64,000 nt of DNA, taken from the NCBI RefSeq assembly GCF_004078655.1, contig NZ_RZNC01000003.1:372001-436000 (forward strand). Direction: 5' to 3'. This document shows, piece after piece, positions 54,511 through 63,081 of the stretch (the stretch's first letter is position 1; each line of letters opens with the position of its first letter). The notes under the pieces are model-generated. The model did no database searches, was not told where the DNA came from, and saw only the letters and a program-made list of their open reading frames with translations. The position numbers were made by a program, and so were the translations under genes. This DNA is from Labedella populi. GTDB taxonomy: Bacteria; Actinomycetota; Actinomycetes; Actinomycetales; Microbacteriaceae.

Positions 54511-55704
54511 TCAGAGCGCGCGGAGCCACTCCGCGATCGACGTGTTCCACCGCTCCTCGTCGTAGTTCCAGATCCGCGCGTGGCGGGCCGTGTGGAACGA
54601 GACGAGCGAGACGATGTCCGGTCGCACGTCGGCGAGGGCCTTCGACCCGTCCGAGGGCACGAACCCGTCGTCCTCGCTGTGCAGGATCAGCACGGGGTGG
54701 GTCAACGCGTCGGCCGAGGCGACGACGTCGAGCGAGTCGAGATCGACCGGTCGCTCGAGACCCGTGAGACGGCGCCCCCACTCGTGCCCGATGGCCTGGA
54801 GGGCCGCGTCCCGGAGGATCCCCGGAACGCGCGATGCGGTCGCCTGGAACATGAGCACCCGATGCCAGTCCACGACCGGGGAGTCGAGCACGAGCCCCAC
54901 GACGGTCGCCGCACGGTCGGAGCGGAGTACCGTCTGGAGGGCGATCGCCCCACCCATCGACCATCCCATGAGCACGATGCGCCGAGCGCCGCGCTCCACG
55001 GCGAGGTCGATCGCTGCTTCGATGTCGCTCCACTCGGTCGACCCGAGGCCGTACCGGCCGTCGAGGCTCCGGGGACCTTCACCGTCATTGCGATACGACA
55101 CGAGGAGCGACGTGTAGCCGGACCGCGCGAAGACGGGGACTGCGCGCAGGCCCTCGGCGCGCTGGGAGCCGTGGCCGTGGATCTGGATCACCCAGTCCTC
55201 ACCCACGCCATCCTCCGACGGCACGACCCAGGCCGGAGCCGCTCCGAGCGGCGTCGCGATGGACACGTACTCGTACTCGGCGCCGAGCTCACGCGGGTGG
55301 CGGTAGAACCAGCCGCTCATCCCGGCCGGGACGTCGCTCGGGACACGGGCGAGATTCGACGAGAGCACTTCTCGCGTCACGGTCCTGTCACCGTGGGACA
55401 CGACGTCGCCGACCTTCACGTAGGGTTCCGACCCGTCGACCCAGAGGCCGTACCGGCCGGGGACGACGGTATCCGCGTCGGCCTTCAGGGTGAGGGTGCG
55501 ACCCGGTCGATCCACCGCCACGATGTGGGCGTTCGTCGGGCGTTTCCGCGGCGGGACGACGACCTTCCGTGACACCGTCGAGACGAGGGCGAGGAAGGCG
55601 GCGGCGGCCGAGGAGGTGACTGCGAGGGCCGCGAGTGCGGCCGTGGTGCGAGAAGTCCCGGCGCCCTCCCCCGAGCGACGGTCGGCGTGCCTCTGAGCTT
55701 TCAT
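54511..55704 (-). CDS. Membrane-anchored alpha/beta hydrolase
   Basis: About 397 residues: signal anchor (residues about 22-40, ALAALAVTSSAAAAFLALV), a beta-rich segment (about 55-135, VDRPGRTLTLKADADTVVPG), then an alpha/beta hydrolase fold with VIQIHGHGSQRAEG, nucleophile elbow MGWSMGGAIALQ, acid in ILHSEDDGFVP and catalytic His in FHTARHARIW. Substrate unknown; peptidase- or lipase-like. ATG at 55704 is chosen over GTG at 55710 because a TAGAGT box lies so close that only the ATG gives a full leaderless mRNA. Confidence 0.85.
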   Translation of the reverse strand: MKAQRHADRRSGEGAGTSRTTAALAALAVTSSAAAAFLALVSTVSRKVVVPPRKRPTNAHIVAVDRPGRTLTLKADADTVVPGRYGLWVDGSEPYVKVGDVVSHGDRTVTREVLSSNLARVPSDVPAGMSGWFYRHPRELGAEYEYVSIATPLGAAPAWVVPSEDGVGEDWVIQIHGHGSQRAEGLRAVPVFARSGYTSLLVSYRNDGEGPRSLDGRYGLGSTEWSDIEAAIDLAVERGARRIVLMGWSMGGAIALQTVLRSDRAATVVGLVLDSPVVDWHRVLMFQATASRVPGILRDAALQAIGHEWGRRLTGLERPVDLDSLDVVASADALTHPVLILHSEDDGFVPSDGSKALADVRPDIVSLVSFHTARHARIWNYDEERWNTSIAEWLRAL

Positions 55705-55713
55705 CGTCACATC

Positions 55714-55723
55714 ACTCTAGTCT
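55714..55723. promoter_or_regulatory. Overlapping divergent -10 boxes
   Basis: Minus-strand TAGAGT (55719-55714) and plus-strand TAGTCT (55718-55723) share two base pairs. The minus box lies 9 nt from the hydrolase ATG and the plus box 6 nt from the DUF3000 GTG. Both transcripts would be leaderless. -35 elements are weak. Confidence 0.45.
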
Positions 55724-55729
55724 GCCCCC

Positions 55730-56329
55730 GTGGCAGAGATTCCGATCGCCGACGGCGCACCGACCGTATTCGCCGCCGCGCGCGACGCCGTCCGCGGGGC
55801 GCGCATGAGAGACGAGCTGGTGGTCTCGGAGATCCCGGCCCCCGCTCAGTTGGCCCCGCACGCCGTGGCGTTCGCGGCCGACGTGCGCCCGTCGCGGCAC
55901 GGCGTCGACTCCGAACTCGGCACGGGACGCTTCATCCTCCTCTACGACCCCGAGGAGCCCGAGGCATGGGGCGGACCGTTCCGCGTCGTGTGCTTCGCTC
56001 AGGCGCCGCTCGAGACGGAGATCGGACTCGACCCGTTCCTCGCGGACGTGGCCTGGTCGTGGCTCGTCGACTCCCTCGACGCCCTCGGGGCGCAGTACGC
56101 CGCGGCGTCGGGCACGGCGACGAAGATCCTCTCGTCCGGCTTCGGCGAACTCGCCGAGCACGGGGACGGCGCGCAGATCGAACTCCGCGCCTCCTGGTCC
56201 CCGGGGGACGGAGACATGGCCGCTCACATCGAGGGATGGGGCGAACTGCTCTGCCTGCTCGCCGGGCTCCCCCCGCTCGGCGCCGAAGGCGTCGCATCAC
56301 TCGATCTCCGGAGGAACACGCGTGACTGA
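55730..56329 (+). CDS. DUF3000 family protein
   Basis: 199-residue soluble protein matching an actinobacterial family of unknown function always upstream of the RNase D gene: VVSEIPAPAQLAPHAVAFAAD, WGGPFRVVCFAQAPLETEIG and LASVGxxGTAT-like TATKILSSGFGEL. Overlaps the next gene by 8 bp, so it is translated with it. GTG at 55730; no ribosome site. Confidence 0.88.
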   Translation: MAEIPIADGAPTVFAAARDAVRGARMRDELVVSEIPAPAQLAPHAVAFAADVRPSRHGVDSELGTGRFILLYDPEEPEAWGGPFRVVCFAQAPLETEIGLDPFLADVAWSWLVDSLDALGAQYAAASGTATKILSSGFGELAEHGDGAQIELRASWSPGDGDMAAHIEGWGELLCLLAGLPPLGAEGVASLDLRRNTRD

Positions 56330-57518
56330 GCGCTCGGTCATCGACAGCCGCGAGGGCTACCTCGCCGCGGTCGAGGCGATCGCCGCCGGCGACGGCCCCC
56401 TCGCGGTCGACGCCGAGCGGGCCAGCGGGTTCCGCTATTCGCAGCGCGCCTACCTCATCCAGGTCTTCCGACGCGGCTCGGGCGTCTTCCTCTTCGATCC
56501 TCCCGCCATCGGGGACTTCACCGAGCTTCAGGCGGTGATGGCACCCGAGGAGTGGGTCCTCCATGCCGCGAGCCAAGACCTCGCGTGCTTGCGTGAAGTC
56601 GGGCTCGACCCGGAGAGGATCTTCGACACCGAACTCGCCGCGCGTCTGCTCGGAATGCCGCGCGTCGGCCTCGCGACGGTCGTCGAGGAGAAGCTCGGAG
56701 TCGTGCTCCGGAAGGAGCACTCGGCGGCCGACTGGTCGACCCGTCCCCTGCCGGAGTCGTGGCTCGAGTACGCCGCGCTCGACGTCGAGCTCCTCGTCGA
56801 CGTCCGGGATGCCTTGGAGGCCGACCTCGCGGCCGCGGGCAAGACCGACATCGCCCGGCAGGAGTTCGAAGCCACGCTCGCTCGCCCGGAACGCGCCGCA
56901 CGAGTCGACCCGTGGCGCCGGCTGAGCGGCATCCATGCTGTGCGTGGTGGACGTGGTCTCTCGGTCGCGCGGGAGCTGTGGGAGGAGCGCGACGCCCTCG
57001 CACGCGAACTCGACGTCGCGCCCGGGCGATTGATCCCGGATGCCTCCATCGTCGCAGCGGTGCGCTCCCAGCCGGCCTCGATGCGCGCGCTCGCCGCTCA
57101 GAAGGACTTCTCGGGCCGAGCGAGCCGGTCGGAGATCGAGCGCTGGTGGGCGGCGATCGAGCGGGGGCGGACCCTCTCGGACCCGCCCGTGACGCGCGGC
57201 ACGGGCGAGGCCATGCCGCCGCCGCGGGCCTGGGCGGAGCGCAACCCGGAGGCCGATGCGCGGCTCAAAGCGGCGCGACCCGCCGTCGTGTCCGTCGCGG
57301 AACAGCTGAACCTCCCCGTGGAGAACCTCCTGACCCCCGACTTCCTCCGGCGGCTGGCATGGACGCCCCCGGACCCGGCGACGCCCGAGACGATCGCCGA
57401 GGTACTCGTTCAGCTCGGCGCGCGCCCCTGGCAGATCGATGCGACCGCGCAAACGATCGCCGACGCCTTTGTCGCTGCCCGCCAAACGCGCGACGACACG
57501 GAGTCCGACCCGTCGTAG
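56322..57518 (+). CDS. rnd: Ribonuclease D (HRDC domain)
   Basis: 3'-5' exoribonuclease, expected to act in tRNA maturation or RNA turnover. The 398-residue protein has the DEDD fold with AVDAERASGFRYSQRAYLIQVF (Exo I), HAASQDLACLREVGLD (Exo II), and a Tyr-type Exo III region WLEYAALDVELLV, then an HRDC domain near 205-285 and a C-terminal second helical domain. GTG/ATG region start overlaps DUF3000. AERA instead of DTE in Exo I is the actinobacterial form. Confidence 0.92.
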   Translation: MTERSVIDSREGYLAAVEAIAAGDGPLAVDAERASGFRYSQRAYLIQVFRRGSGVFLFDPPAIGDFTELQAVMAPEEWVLHAASQDLACLREVGLDPERIFDTELAARLLGMPRVGLATVVEEKLGVVLRKEHSAADWSTRPLPESWLEYAALDVELLVDVRDALEADLAAAGKTDIARQEFEATLARPERAARVDPWRRLSGIHAVRGGRGLSVARELWEERDALARELDVAPGRLIPDASIVAAVRSQPASMRALAAQKDFSGRASRSEIERWWAAIERGRTLSDPPVTRGTGEAMPPPRAWAERNPEADARLKAARPAVVSVAEQLNLPVENLLTPDFLRRLAWTPPDPATPETIAEVLVQLGARPWQIDATAQTIADAFVAARQTRDDTESDPS

Positions 57519-57532
57519 AAAGGGTCAAAGGA

Positions 57533-57562
57533 TTGGGGTCGCGCGCGGCCCCTTCCTAAGAT
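57533..57562 (+). promoter_or_regulatory. Candidate promoter for the beta-oxidation genes
   Basis: TTGGGG (57533-57538), 18-bp spacer, TAAGAT (57557-57562). A GGGG...CCCC hairpin (57535-57552) that may terminate the RNase D transcript occupies the spacer. Confidence 0.45.
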
Positions 57563-57589
57563 CGGGGCGTAATCCGAAAAGGAGGCACT

Positions 57590-58786
57590 GTGGCCGAGAA
57601 CAACGACGTCTACTTCGTCGACGGAGTACGTACGCCCTTCGGGCGAGCCGGCGAGAAGGGCGTGTACTGGGATACGCGAGCCGATGACCTCATCGTGAAG
57701 GCGATCATCGGGCTCATGGAGCGCAACCCCACCGTCCCGAAGGACCGCATCGACGAGGTCGCGATCGCCGCGACGACCCAGGTGGGAGATCAGGGCCTGA
57801 CGCTCGGTCGGACGGCGGCCCTGCTCGCCGGTCTTCCGAAGTCCGTACCCGGTTTCGCGATCGATCGTATGTGCGCCGGAGCGATGACGAGCGTGACGAC
57901 GACGGGTTCCGGCGTCTCGTTCGGCGCCTACGATCTCGCCATCGCGGGCGGCGTCGAGCACATGGGGCGTCACCCTATGGGGTTCAACGCCGATCCCAAC
58001 CCCCGCTTCCTCTCGGAGAAGCTCGTGAGCGGCGACGCCCTCAACATGGGCGTGACCGCCGAACGCATCCACGATCGCTTCCCCGCGCTCACGAAGGAGC
58101 GCTCCGACCGCTACGGCATGCGCAGTCAGCAGAAGGTCGCGGCGGCGTACGACGCCGGCAAGATCCAGCCGGATCTCGTGCCCGTCGCCGTGCGCAGCGC
58201 CACCGGCTGGGGCCTCGCGACGACCGATGAGGGCATGCGCCCGGAGACGACGATGGAGGGCCTCGCGACGCTACGGACGCCGTTCCGCCCGCACGGTCGC
58301 GTCACCGCCGGCAACGCCTCGCCACTGACTGACGGCGCCACCGTGAGCCTCCTCGCGTCCTCCGACGCCGTGTCGGAGCTCACGCTCTCGCCGAAGATGC
58401 GGATGGTCTCGTTCGCCTTCGCCGGGGTCGAGCCGGAGGTCATGGGCCTCGGTCCCGTCCCCTCCACCGAGAAGGCTCTCCGGAAGGCCGGGCTCTCGAT
58501 CGAGGACATCGGGCTGTTCGAGCTCAACGAGGCCTTCGCTGTCCAGGTGCTGTCCTTCCTCGACCATTTCGGCATCGACGACGACGACCCGCGCGTCAAC
58601 CCGTGGGGAGGCGCGATCGCGATCGGCCACCCGCTCGCGGCATCGGGTGTCCGCCTCATGATCCAGCTCGCGCGCCAGTTCGCCGAGCGCCCCGACGTCC
58701 GTTACGGCCTCACCGCGATGTGCGTCGGTCTCGGCCAGGGCGGAACGGTCATCTGGGAGAACCCGAACTGGAAGGGAAAGAAGTAG
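57590..58786 (+). CDS. fadA: Thiolase (acetyl-CoA C-acyltransferase)
   Basis: Cleaves 3-ketoacyl-CoA in beta-oxidation. The 398-residue protein has the nucleophile Cys95 in IDRMCAGAMTSV, the His of GGAIAIGHPLAASG and the second Cys in TAMCVGLGQGG. GTG at 57590 has AGGAGG a few bases upstream. The stop is 4 bp before the next gene, the multifunctional partner, so they form a FadAB pair. Preference for long or short chains is unknown; no transcription regulator is adjacent. Confidence 0.93.
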   Translation: MAENNDVYFVDGVRTPFGRAGEKGVYWDTRADDLIVKAIIGLMERNPTVPKDRIDEVAIAATTQVGDQGLTLGRTAALLAGLPKSVPGFAIDRMCAGAMTSVTTTGSGVSFGAYDLAIAGGVEHMGRHPMGFNADPNPRFLSEKLVSGDALNMGVTAERIHDRFPALTKERSDRYGMRSQQKVAAAYDAGKIQPDLVPVAVRSATGWGLATTDEGMRPETTMEGLATLRTPFRPHGRVTAGNASPLTDGATVSLLASSDAVSELTLSPKMRMVSFAFAGVEPEVMGLGPVPSTEKALRKAGLSIEDIGLFELNEAFAVQVLSFLDHFGIDDDDPRVNPWGGAIAIGHPLAASGVRLMIQLARQFAERPDVRYGLTAMCVGLGQGGTVIWENPNWKGKK

Positions 58787-58790
58787 CAGC

Positions 58791-60926
58791 ATGAACGACT
58801 ACGACTCGATCGACTTCACGCCGCTCGTCGCGCTCTCGGACGACGAGGTCGTCACGCACTCGTTCGTGCGCGACGTGCCGCTCTCCGGCGGACGGACCCT
58901 CGCCCTCGTGACGCTCGACAATGGGCGCGACCACACCCGACCGAACACCCTCGGACCCACGACCCTCCTCGAACTGCGGGATGTGCTCGACACACTGCGC
59001 GACCGCGCGTCGAGGGGAGAGATCCACGGCGTGGCCGTCACGGGCAAGCCGTTCATCCTCGCTGCGGGGGCCGACCTCAGTCAGGTGGATCGGATCCCGG
59101 ACCGTGAGACGGCCGCGTTGCTGCCGAAGCTCGGGCACGATGTGCTCGGTCGGCTCGGCGATCTCGGCGTCCCGAGCTTCGTCTTCGTGAACGGCCTCGC
59201 GCTCGGCGGCGGCCTCGAGATCGCCTTGAACGCCGACTACCGCACGCTCGACCTCTCAGCACCCGCCATCGCCCTTCCCGAGGTCTTCCTCGGTCTCATC
59301 CCGGGGTGGGGTGGCGCGTACCTCCTACCGAACCTCATCGGCATCGAGAACGCGCTCAAGGTCGTGATCGAGAACCCTCTCAAGAACAACCGGATGCTGA
59401 AACCGGCCGACGTGCTCGACCTCGGCATCGCCGATGTGGGCTTCTCCCCCGCGACCTTCCTCGAGGAGTCGATCCGGTGGGCGGACGGGGTCATCTCGGG
59501 CTCGACCGTCGTGAAGCGGCCGAACGCGCCGGGCCGCATCGAGCGGGCCGTCAAGTGGGATGCCGCCGTGGGCATCGCCCGCAAGCAGGTCGCCTCGCGG
59601 CTCGGCAGGGTGCAGAAGTCGCCGTACGTCGCGCTCGATCTCCTGAAGGCCGCGAAGTCGGGCACGAAAGCCGAGGGCTTCGCCCGCGAGGACGACGCCC
59701 TCACCGATCTCATCGCAGGCGACCAGTTCCGAGCGAGCGTCTACGCGTTCAACCTCGTGCAGAAGCGTGCGAAGCGCCCGGCGGGAGCGCCCGACCCGAA
59801 GATCGCCCGGAAGATCTCGAAGGTCGGGGTCATCGGGGCAGGACTCATGGCGACCCAGTTCGCGCTCCTCTTCGTCCGCCGACTGCAGGTCCCCGTCGTC
59901 ATCACCGACCTCGACAAGGCCCGTGTCGACACGGGCGTCGCGACCATCCGCGGCGAGATCGACACCCTCCGCTCGAAGGGTCGCATCTCCAGCGACGAGG
60001 CCACCCGGCTGAGCGCCCTCGTCACCGGGACCACAGACCGCGCCGACTTCGCCGACGCCGGCTGGGTCATCGAGGCCGTGTTCGAGGAGCTCTCCGTCAA
60101 GCAGGAGGTCTTCGCGGACATCGAGAAGTACGTCGGCCCCGAGACAATCCTCGCCACGAACACGTCGTCGCTCTCGGTCGAGCGCATCGGGGAGCGCCTC
60201 GAGCACCCGGAACGGCTCGTCGGCTTCCACTTCTTCAACCCCGTGGCGGTCATGCCCCTCATCGAGGTCGTCTCCGCGCCGGCCACCGACGAGGTCACGC
60301 TCTCGACCGCGATGGTGACCGCGAAGGCCCTCAAGAAGAACGCGGTCATCACGCGCGACACTCCCGGGTTCGTCGTCAACCGCGTCCTCGCGAAGGTCCT
60401 CGGCGAGGCCATGCGCGCGGTCGACACGGGCACGTCCTTCGCCGACGTCGATGCCGCAATGGCTCCGCTCGGGCTCCCGATGGCGCCGTCGGCGCTGCTC
60501 GACCTCGTGGGCCTGAAAGTCGGCGCCCACGTCCTCGATACGCACCACGCGGCGTTCCCCGACCGCTTCTACCGATCGGACAACCTCCATCGGCTCGCCG
60601 AGCACGGCTCGCTCCTCGAGCGCGACAAGTCCGGCAAGGTCACGGGCTTCGACAAGGGTGCCCTCAAGATCGTGTCGGGCGGGGGAACGCCGACGCCTCC
60701 CCCCGAGATCCTCCGGCGCCTCGAGGACGGTCTGGCCGACGAGATCCACCGGATGCTCGAGGACGACGTCGTTCATGCAGCCGAGGACATCGACCTCTGC
60801 ATGATCCTCGGCGCCGGCTGGCCCTTCCAGATGGGCGGCGTGACGCCGTACCTCGACAGGGTGGGCGCGAGCGAGCGCGTCTTCGGGGGCACGTTCCACT
60901 CCCCGCGAATCGCCGGCGTCAACTGA
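58791..60926 (+). CDS. fadB: Multifunctional fatty-acid oxidation protein (enoyl-CoA hydratase / 3-hydroxyacyl-CoA dehydrogenase)
   Basis: 711 residues. N-terminal hydratase/isomerase (residues about 20-290): FILAAGADLSQV, FVNGLALGGGLEIALNADYR with oxyanion Gly and acid, LPEVFLGLIPGWGGAYLLP. C-terminal dehydrogenase: NAD loop KVGVIGAGLMATQFALL, HFFNPVAVMPLIEVV, DTPGFVVNRVLAKVLGEAM. The first gene of the pair is fadA. It ends with a 26-bp hairpin against the convergent dxs. Confidence 0.94.
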   Translation: MNDYDSIDFTPLVALSDDEVVTHSFVRDVPLSGGRTLALVTLDNGRDHTRPNTLGPTTLLELRDVLDTLRDRASRGEIHGVAVTGKPFILAAGADLSQVDRIPDRETAALLPKLGHDVLGRLGDLGVPSFVFVNGLALGGGLEIALNADYRTLDLSAPAIALPEVFLGLIPGWGGAYLLPNLIGIENALKVVIENPLKNNRMLKPADVLDLGIADVGFSPATFLEESIRWADGVISGSTVVKRPNAPGRIERAVKWDAAVGIARKQVASRLGRVQKSPYVALDLLKAAKSGTKAEGFAREDDALTDLIAGDQFRASVYAFNLVQKRAKRPAGAPDPKIARKISKVGVIGAGLMATQFALLFVRRLQVPVVITDLDKARVDTGVATIRGEIDTLRSKGRISSDEATRLSALVTGTTDRADFADAGWVIEAVFEELSVKQEVFADIEKYVGPETILATNTSSLSVERIGERLEHPERLVGFHFFNPVAVMPLIEVVSAPATDEVTLSTAMVTAKALKKNAVITRDTPGFVVNRVLAKVLGEAMRAVDTGTSFADVDAAMAPLGLPMAPSALLDLVGLKVGAHVLDTHHAAFPDRFYRSDNLHRLAEHGSLLERDKSGKVTGFDKGALKIVSGGGTPTPPPEILRRLEDGLADEIHRMLEDDVVHAAEDIDLCMILGAGWPFQMGGVTPYLDRVGASERVFGGTFHSPRIAGVN

Positions 60927-60933
60927 TCCGCGC

Positions 60934-60989
60934 GCAGAGAACGACGGAGGGGCCCGACCGCGCCGGTCGGCCCCTCCGTCGTTCTCTGC
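60934..60989. terminator. Long bidirectional hairpin terminator
   Basis: About 26-bp stem with one bulge and a 3-nt loop (left arm 60934-60960, right arm 60964-60989), 7 bp beyond the fadB stop and reaching the first base of the dxs stop codon. Separates convergent fadB and dxs. Confidence 0.8.
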
Positions 60990-62962
60990 TACGAGCGCTT
61001 CTCGTCCTGCGAGCTCGCCCCGACGCCGTCGAGGCTCTCGCCGCCGTCGTCCGCCGACTCTGCGAGCGGACGAGCGATGGGGATGCGTGTACCGAGCACC
61101 TGGGAGACGACACCGCGTGCGATGGCTCGTGCGGAGAGACCCACCTCGTCGAGGATCTCGGATCGGGAGGAGTGCGGCAGGAAGCGATCAGGCAGGCCCA
61201 GTTCGTCGACGGGAGTATCGATGCCGGCCGCGCGGAGGTCCTGTCTGACCCGCGTGCCGATCCCGCCGACACGAATACCGTCCTCGAGCGTGATGACGAG
61301 ACGGTGCGCGGCGGAGAGTTCGACGATCGCCGACGGCACCGGGACCACCCAACGGGGGTCGACGACCGTGACACCGATCCCGTGGGCCTCGAGCAGGCGG
61401 GCGACATCGAGCGCGAGCCGCGCGAAGGGACCCACCGCGACGATGAGCACGTCACGACCCCCGGACCGGGCGAGGACGTCGACGCCGTCCTCGATCCGTT
61501 CGACGGCCGGGATGTCCTGCCCCGCCTCCCCTTTCGGGAAGCGCAGCACGGTGGGGCCGTCGTCGATCGCGACGGCCTCCCCGAGCTCCTCCGTGAGCCG
61601 CGCGCCGTCGCGTGGGGCCGCGATGCGGATGCCGGGCACCGATTGCAACAGCGCGAGGTCCCACACGCCGTGGTGACTCGGCCCGTCGGGCCCCGTCACC
61701 CCCGCGCGGTCGAGCACGAACGTCACTCCCGCTCGATGCAGAGCCACGTCGAGCAGTGTCTGATCGAAGGCCCGGTTCATGAAGGTCGCGTACACGGCGA
61801 CGACGGGGTGCATTCCCCCGAACGCGAGTCCCGCCGCCGAGGTGACGGCATGCTGTTCGGCGATCCCCACGTCGAGGACACGATCCGGGAACCGTTCGGC
61901 CATCCGATGGAGGCCTGTCGGTCGGAGCATCGCCGCGGTGATGCCCACGAGTCGCTCGTTCGACGCGGCCAGTCGGACGAGGGACTCGCCGAAGACATCG
62001 GTCCAGGAGAGCCCCGTGCCGGTGTCGAGCGGCTCCCCCGACTCGGGATCGATCTTGCCGACGGCGTGGAACTGGTCGGCGACGTCGCGCCGCGCCGGCT
62101 CGTATCCGCGGCCCTTCTCCGTGATCGTGTGCACGATCACGGGTCCACCGAAGTCACGGGCCTGGGCGAGCACCTCTTCGAGCGCCGTCACGTCGTGTCC
62201 GTCGACGGGGCCGAGGTACTTGATGTCGAGATTGGAGTAGAGGGCCTCGTTGTTCGCGAATCGCGAGAGGAAGCCGTGGGCGCCGCCGCGGACGCCGCGG
62301 TAGATCGCTCGACCCGGCGCTCCGAAACGGGAGAAGACCTGCTCGCTCGAGCGGTGCAGTGAGCGATAGGTCTTCCGGACTCGTACGTCGTTGAGGAAAC
62401 GCGCCATCCCGCCGATCGTCGGAGCATAGGACCGACCGTTGTCGTTGACGATGATGACGAGCCTGCGCGTGTTGTCGTCGCTGATGTTGTTGAGCGCCTC
62501 CCACGTCATCCCGCCCGTGAGGGCCCCGTCACCGACGATGGCGACGACGGTGCGGTCGTCCTGCCCGGTCATCGTGAAGGCACGCGAGATGCCGTCGGCC
62601 CAGGACAACGAGCTCGAGGCGTGTGAGCTCTCGACGATGTCGTGCTCCGACTCCGCTCGCTGCGGGTAGCCGGCGAGCCCGCCGCGCTGGCGGAGCCCGG
62701 AGAAGTCCTGCCGGCCCGTGAGGAGCTTGTGAACGTAGGACTGATGTCCCGTATCGAAGACGATCGCGTCCCGAGGCGAATCGAAGACGCGGTGCAGCGC
62801 GATGCTCAGCTCGACGACCCCGAGGTTCGGACCGAGGTGTCCGCCCGTCCTCGACACCTGGGCGACGAGAAAACGACGGATCTCACTCGCGAGTTCGTCC
62901 AGTTGTCGCGGAGTGAGCCCGTCGAGGTCGCGCGGGCCGCCGATGCCGTCGAGAAGTGCCAT
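60989..62962 (-). CDS. dxs: 1-deoxy-D-xylulose-5-phosphate synthase
   Basis: First enzyme of the MEP isoprenoid pathway, using pyruvate and glyceraldehyde 3-phosphate with TPP. The 657-residue protein has the TPP motif VGDGALTGGMTWEALNN, HVGxxL-like TGGHLGPNLGVVELSIA, and DRAGVTGPDGPSHHGVWDLA. The C-terminal tail after residue 625 is acidic and variable. ATG at 62962 (MALLDGIGGPRDLDG) has GAGG 8 nt upstream; TAGAGT near 62997-63002 may be its -10. Confidence 0.97.
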   Translation of the reverse strand: MALLDGIGGPRDLDGLTPRQLDELASEIRRFLVAQVSRTGGHLGPNLGVVELSIALHRVFDSPRDAIVFDTGHQSYVHKLLTGRQDFSGLRQRGGLAGYPQRAESEHDIVESSHASSSLSWADGISRAFTMTGQDDRTVVAIVGDGALTGGMTWEALNNISDDNTRRLVIIVNDNGRSYAPTIGGMARFLNDVRVRKTYRSLHRSSEQVFSRFGAPGRAIYRGVRGGAHGFLSRFANNEALYSNLDIKYLGPVDGHDVTALEEVLAQARDFGGPVIVHTITEKGRGYEPARRDVADQFHAVGKIDPESGEPLDTGTGLSWTDVFGESLVRLAASNERLVGITAAMLRPTGLHRMAERFPDRVLDVGIAEQHAVTSAAGLAFGGMHPVVAVYATFMNRAFDQTLLDVALHRAGVTFVLDRAGVTGPDGPSHHGVWDLALLQSVPGIRIAAPRDGARLTEELGEAVAIDDGPTVLRFPKGEAGQDIPAVERIEDGVDVLARSGGRDVLIVAVGPFARLALDVARLLEAHGIGVTVVDPRWVVPVPSAIVELSAAHRLVITLEDGIRVGGIGTRVRQDLRAAGIDTPVDELGLPDRFLPHSSRSEILDEVGLSARAIARGVVSQVLGTRIPIARPLAESADDGGESLDGVGASSQDEKRS

Positions 62963-62996
62963 GCCCGTTCCTCGCCTCCGTCGTGTCGGTCTCCCC

Positions 62997-63002
62997 ACTC
63001 TA
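62997..63002 (-). promoter_or_regulatory. Candidate -10 box for dxs
   Basis: TAGAGT on the minus strand, 35 bp before the dxs start; no clear -35 hexamer. Confidence 0.3.
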
Positions 63003-63022
63003 CGCAGCAGGGCCGGAAGGGA

Positions 63023-63060
63023 ACGGCGACCGGCCCCGCCGAAGCGGAACCGGTCGCCGT
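63023..63060 (-). terminator. Hairpin terminator after acnA
   Basis: Perfect 11-bp stem (ACGGCGACCGG / CCGGTCGCCGT) with a 16-nt loop, 21 bp past the acnA stop on the minus strand. Confidence 0.7.
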
Positions 63061-63081
63061 CGAATACGGACGATCCCCGGA

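Noticed and set aside
59306-62362. A 1018-codon open frame on the plus strand
   Set aside because: It lies in the wrong frame of fadB and then antisense to dxs; Arg/Pro/Gly-rich composition is that of a GC-rich shadow frame and no domain is visible.
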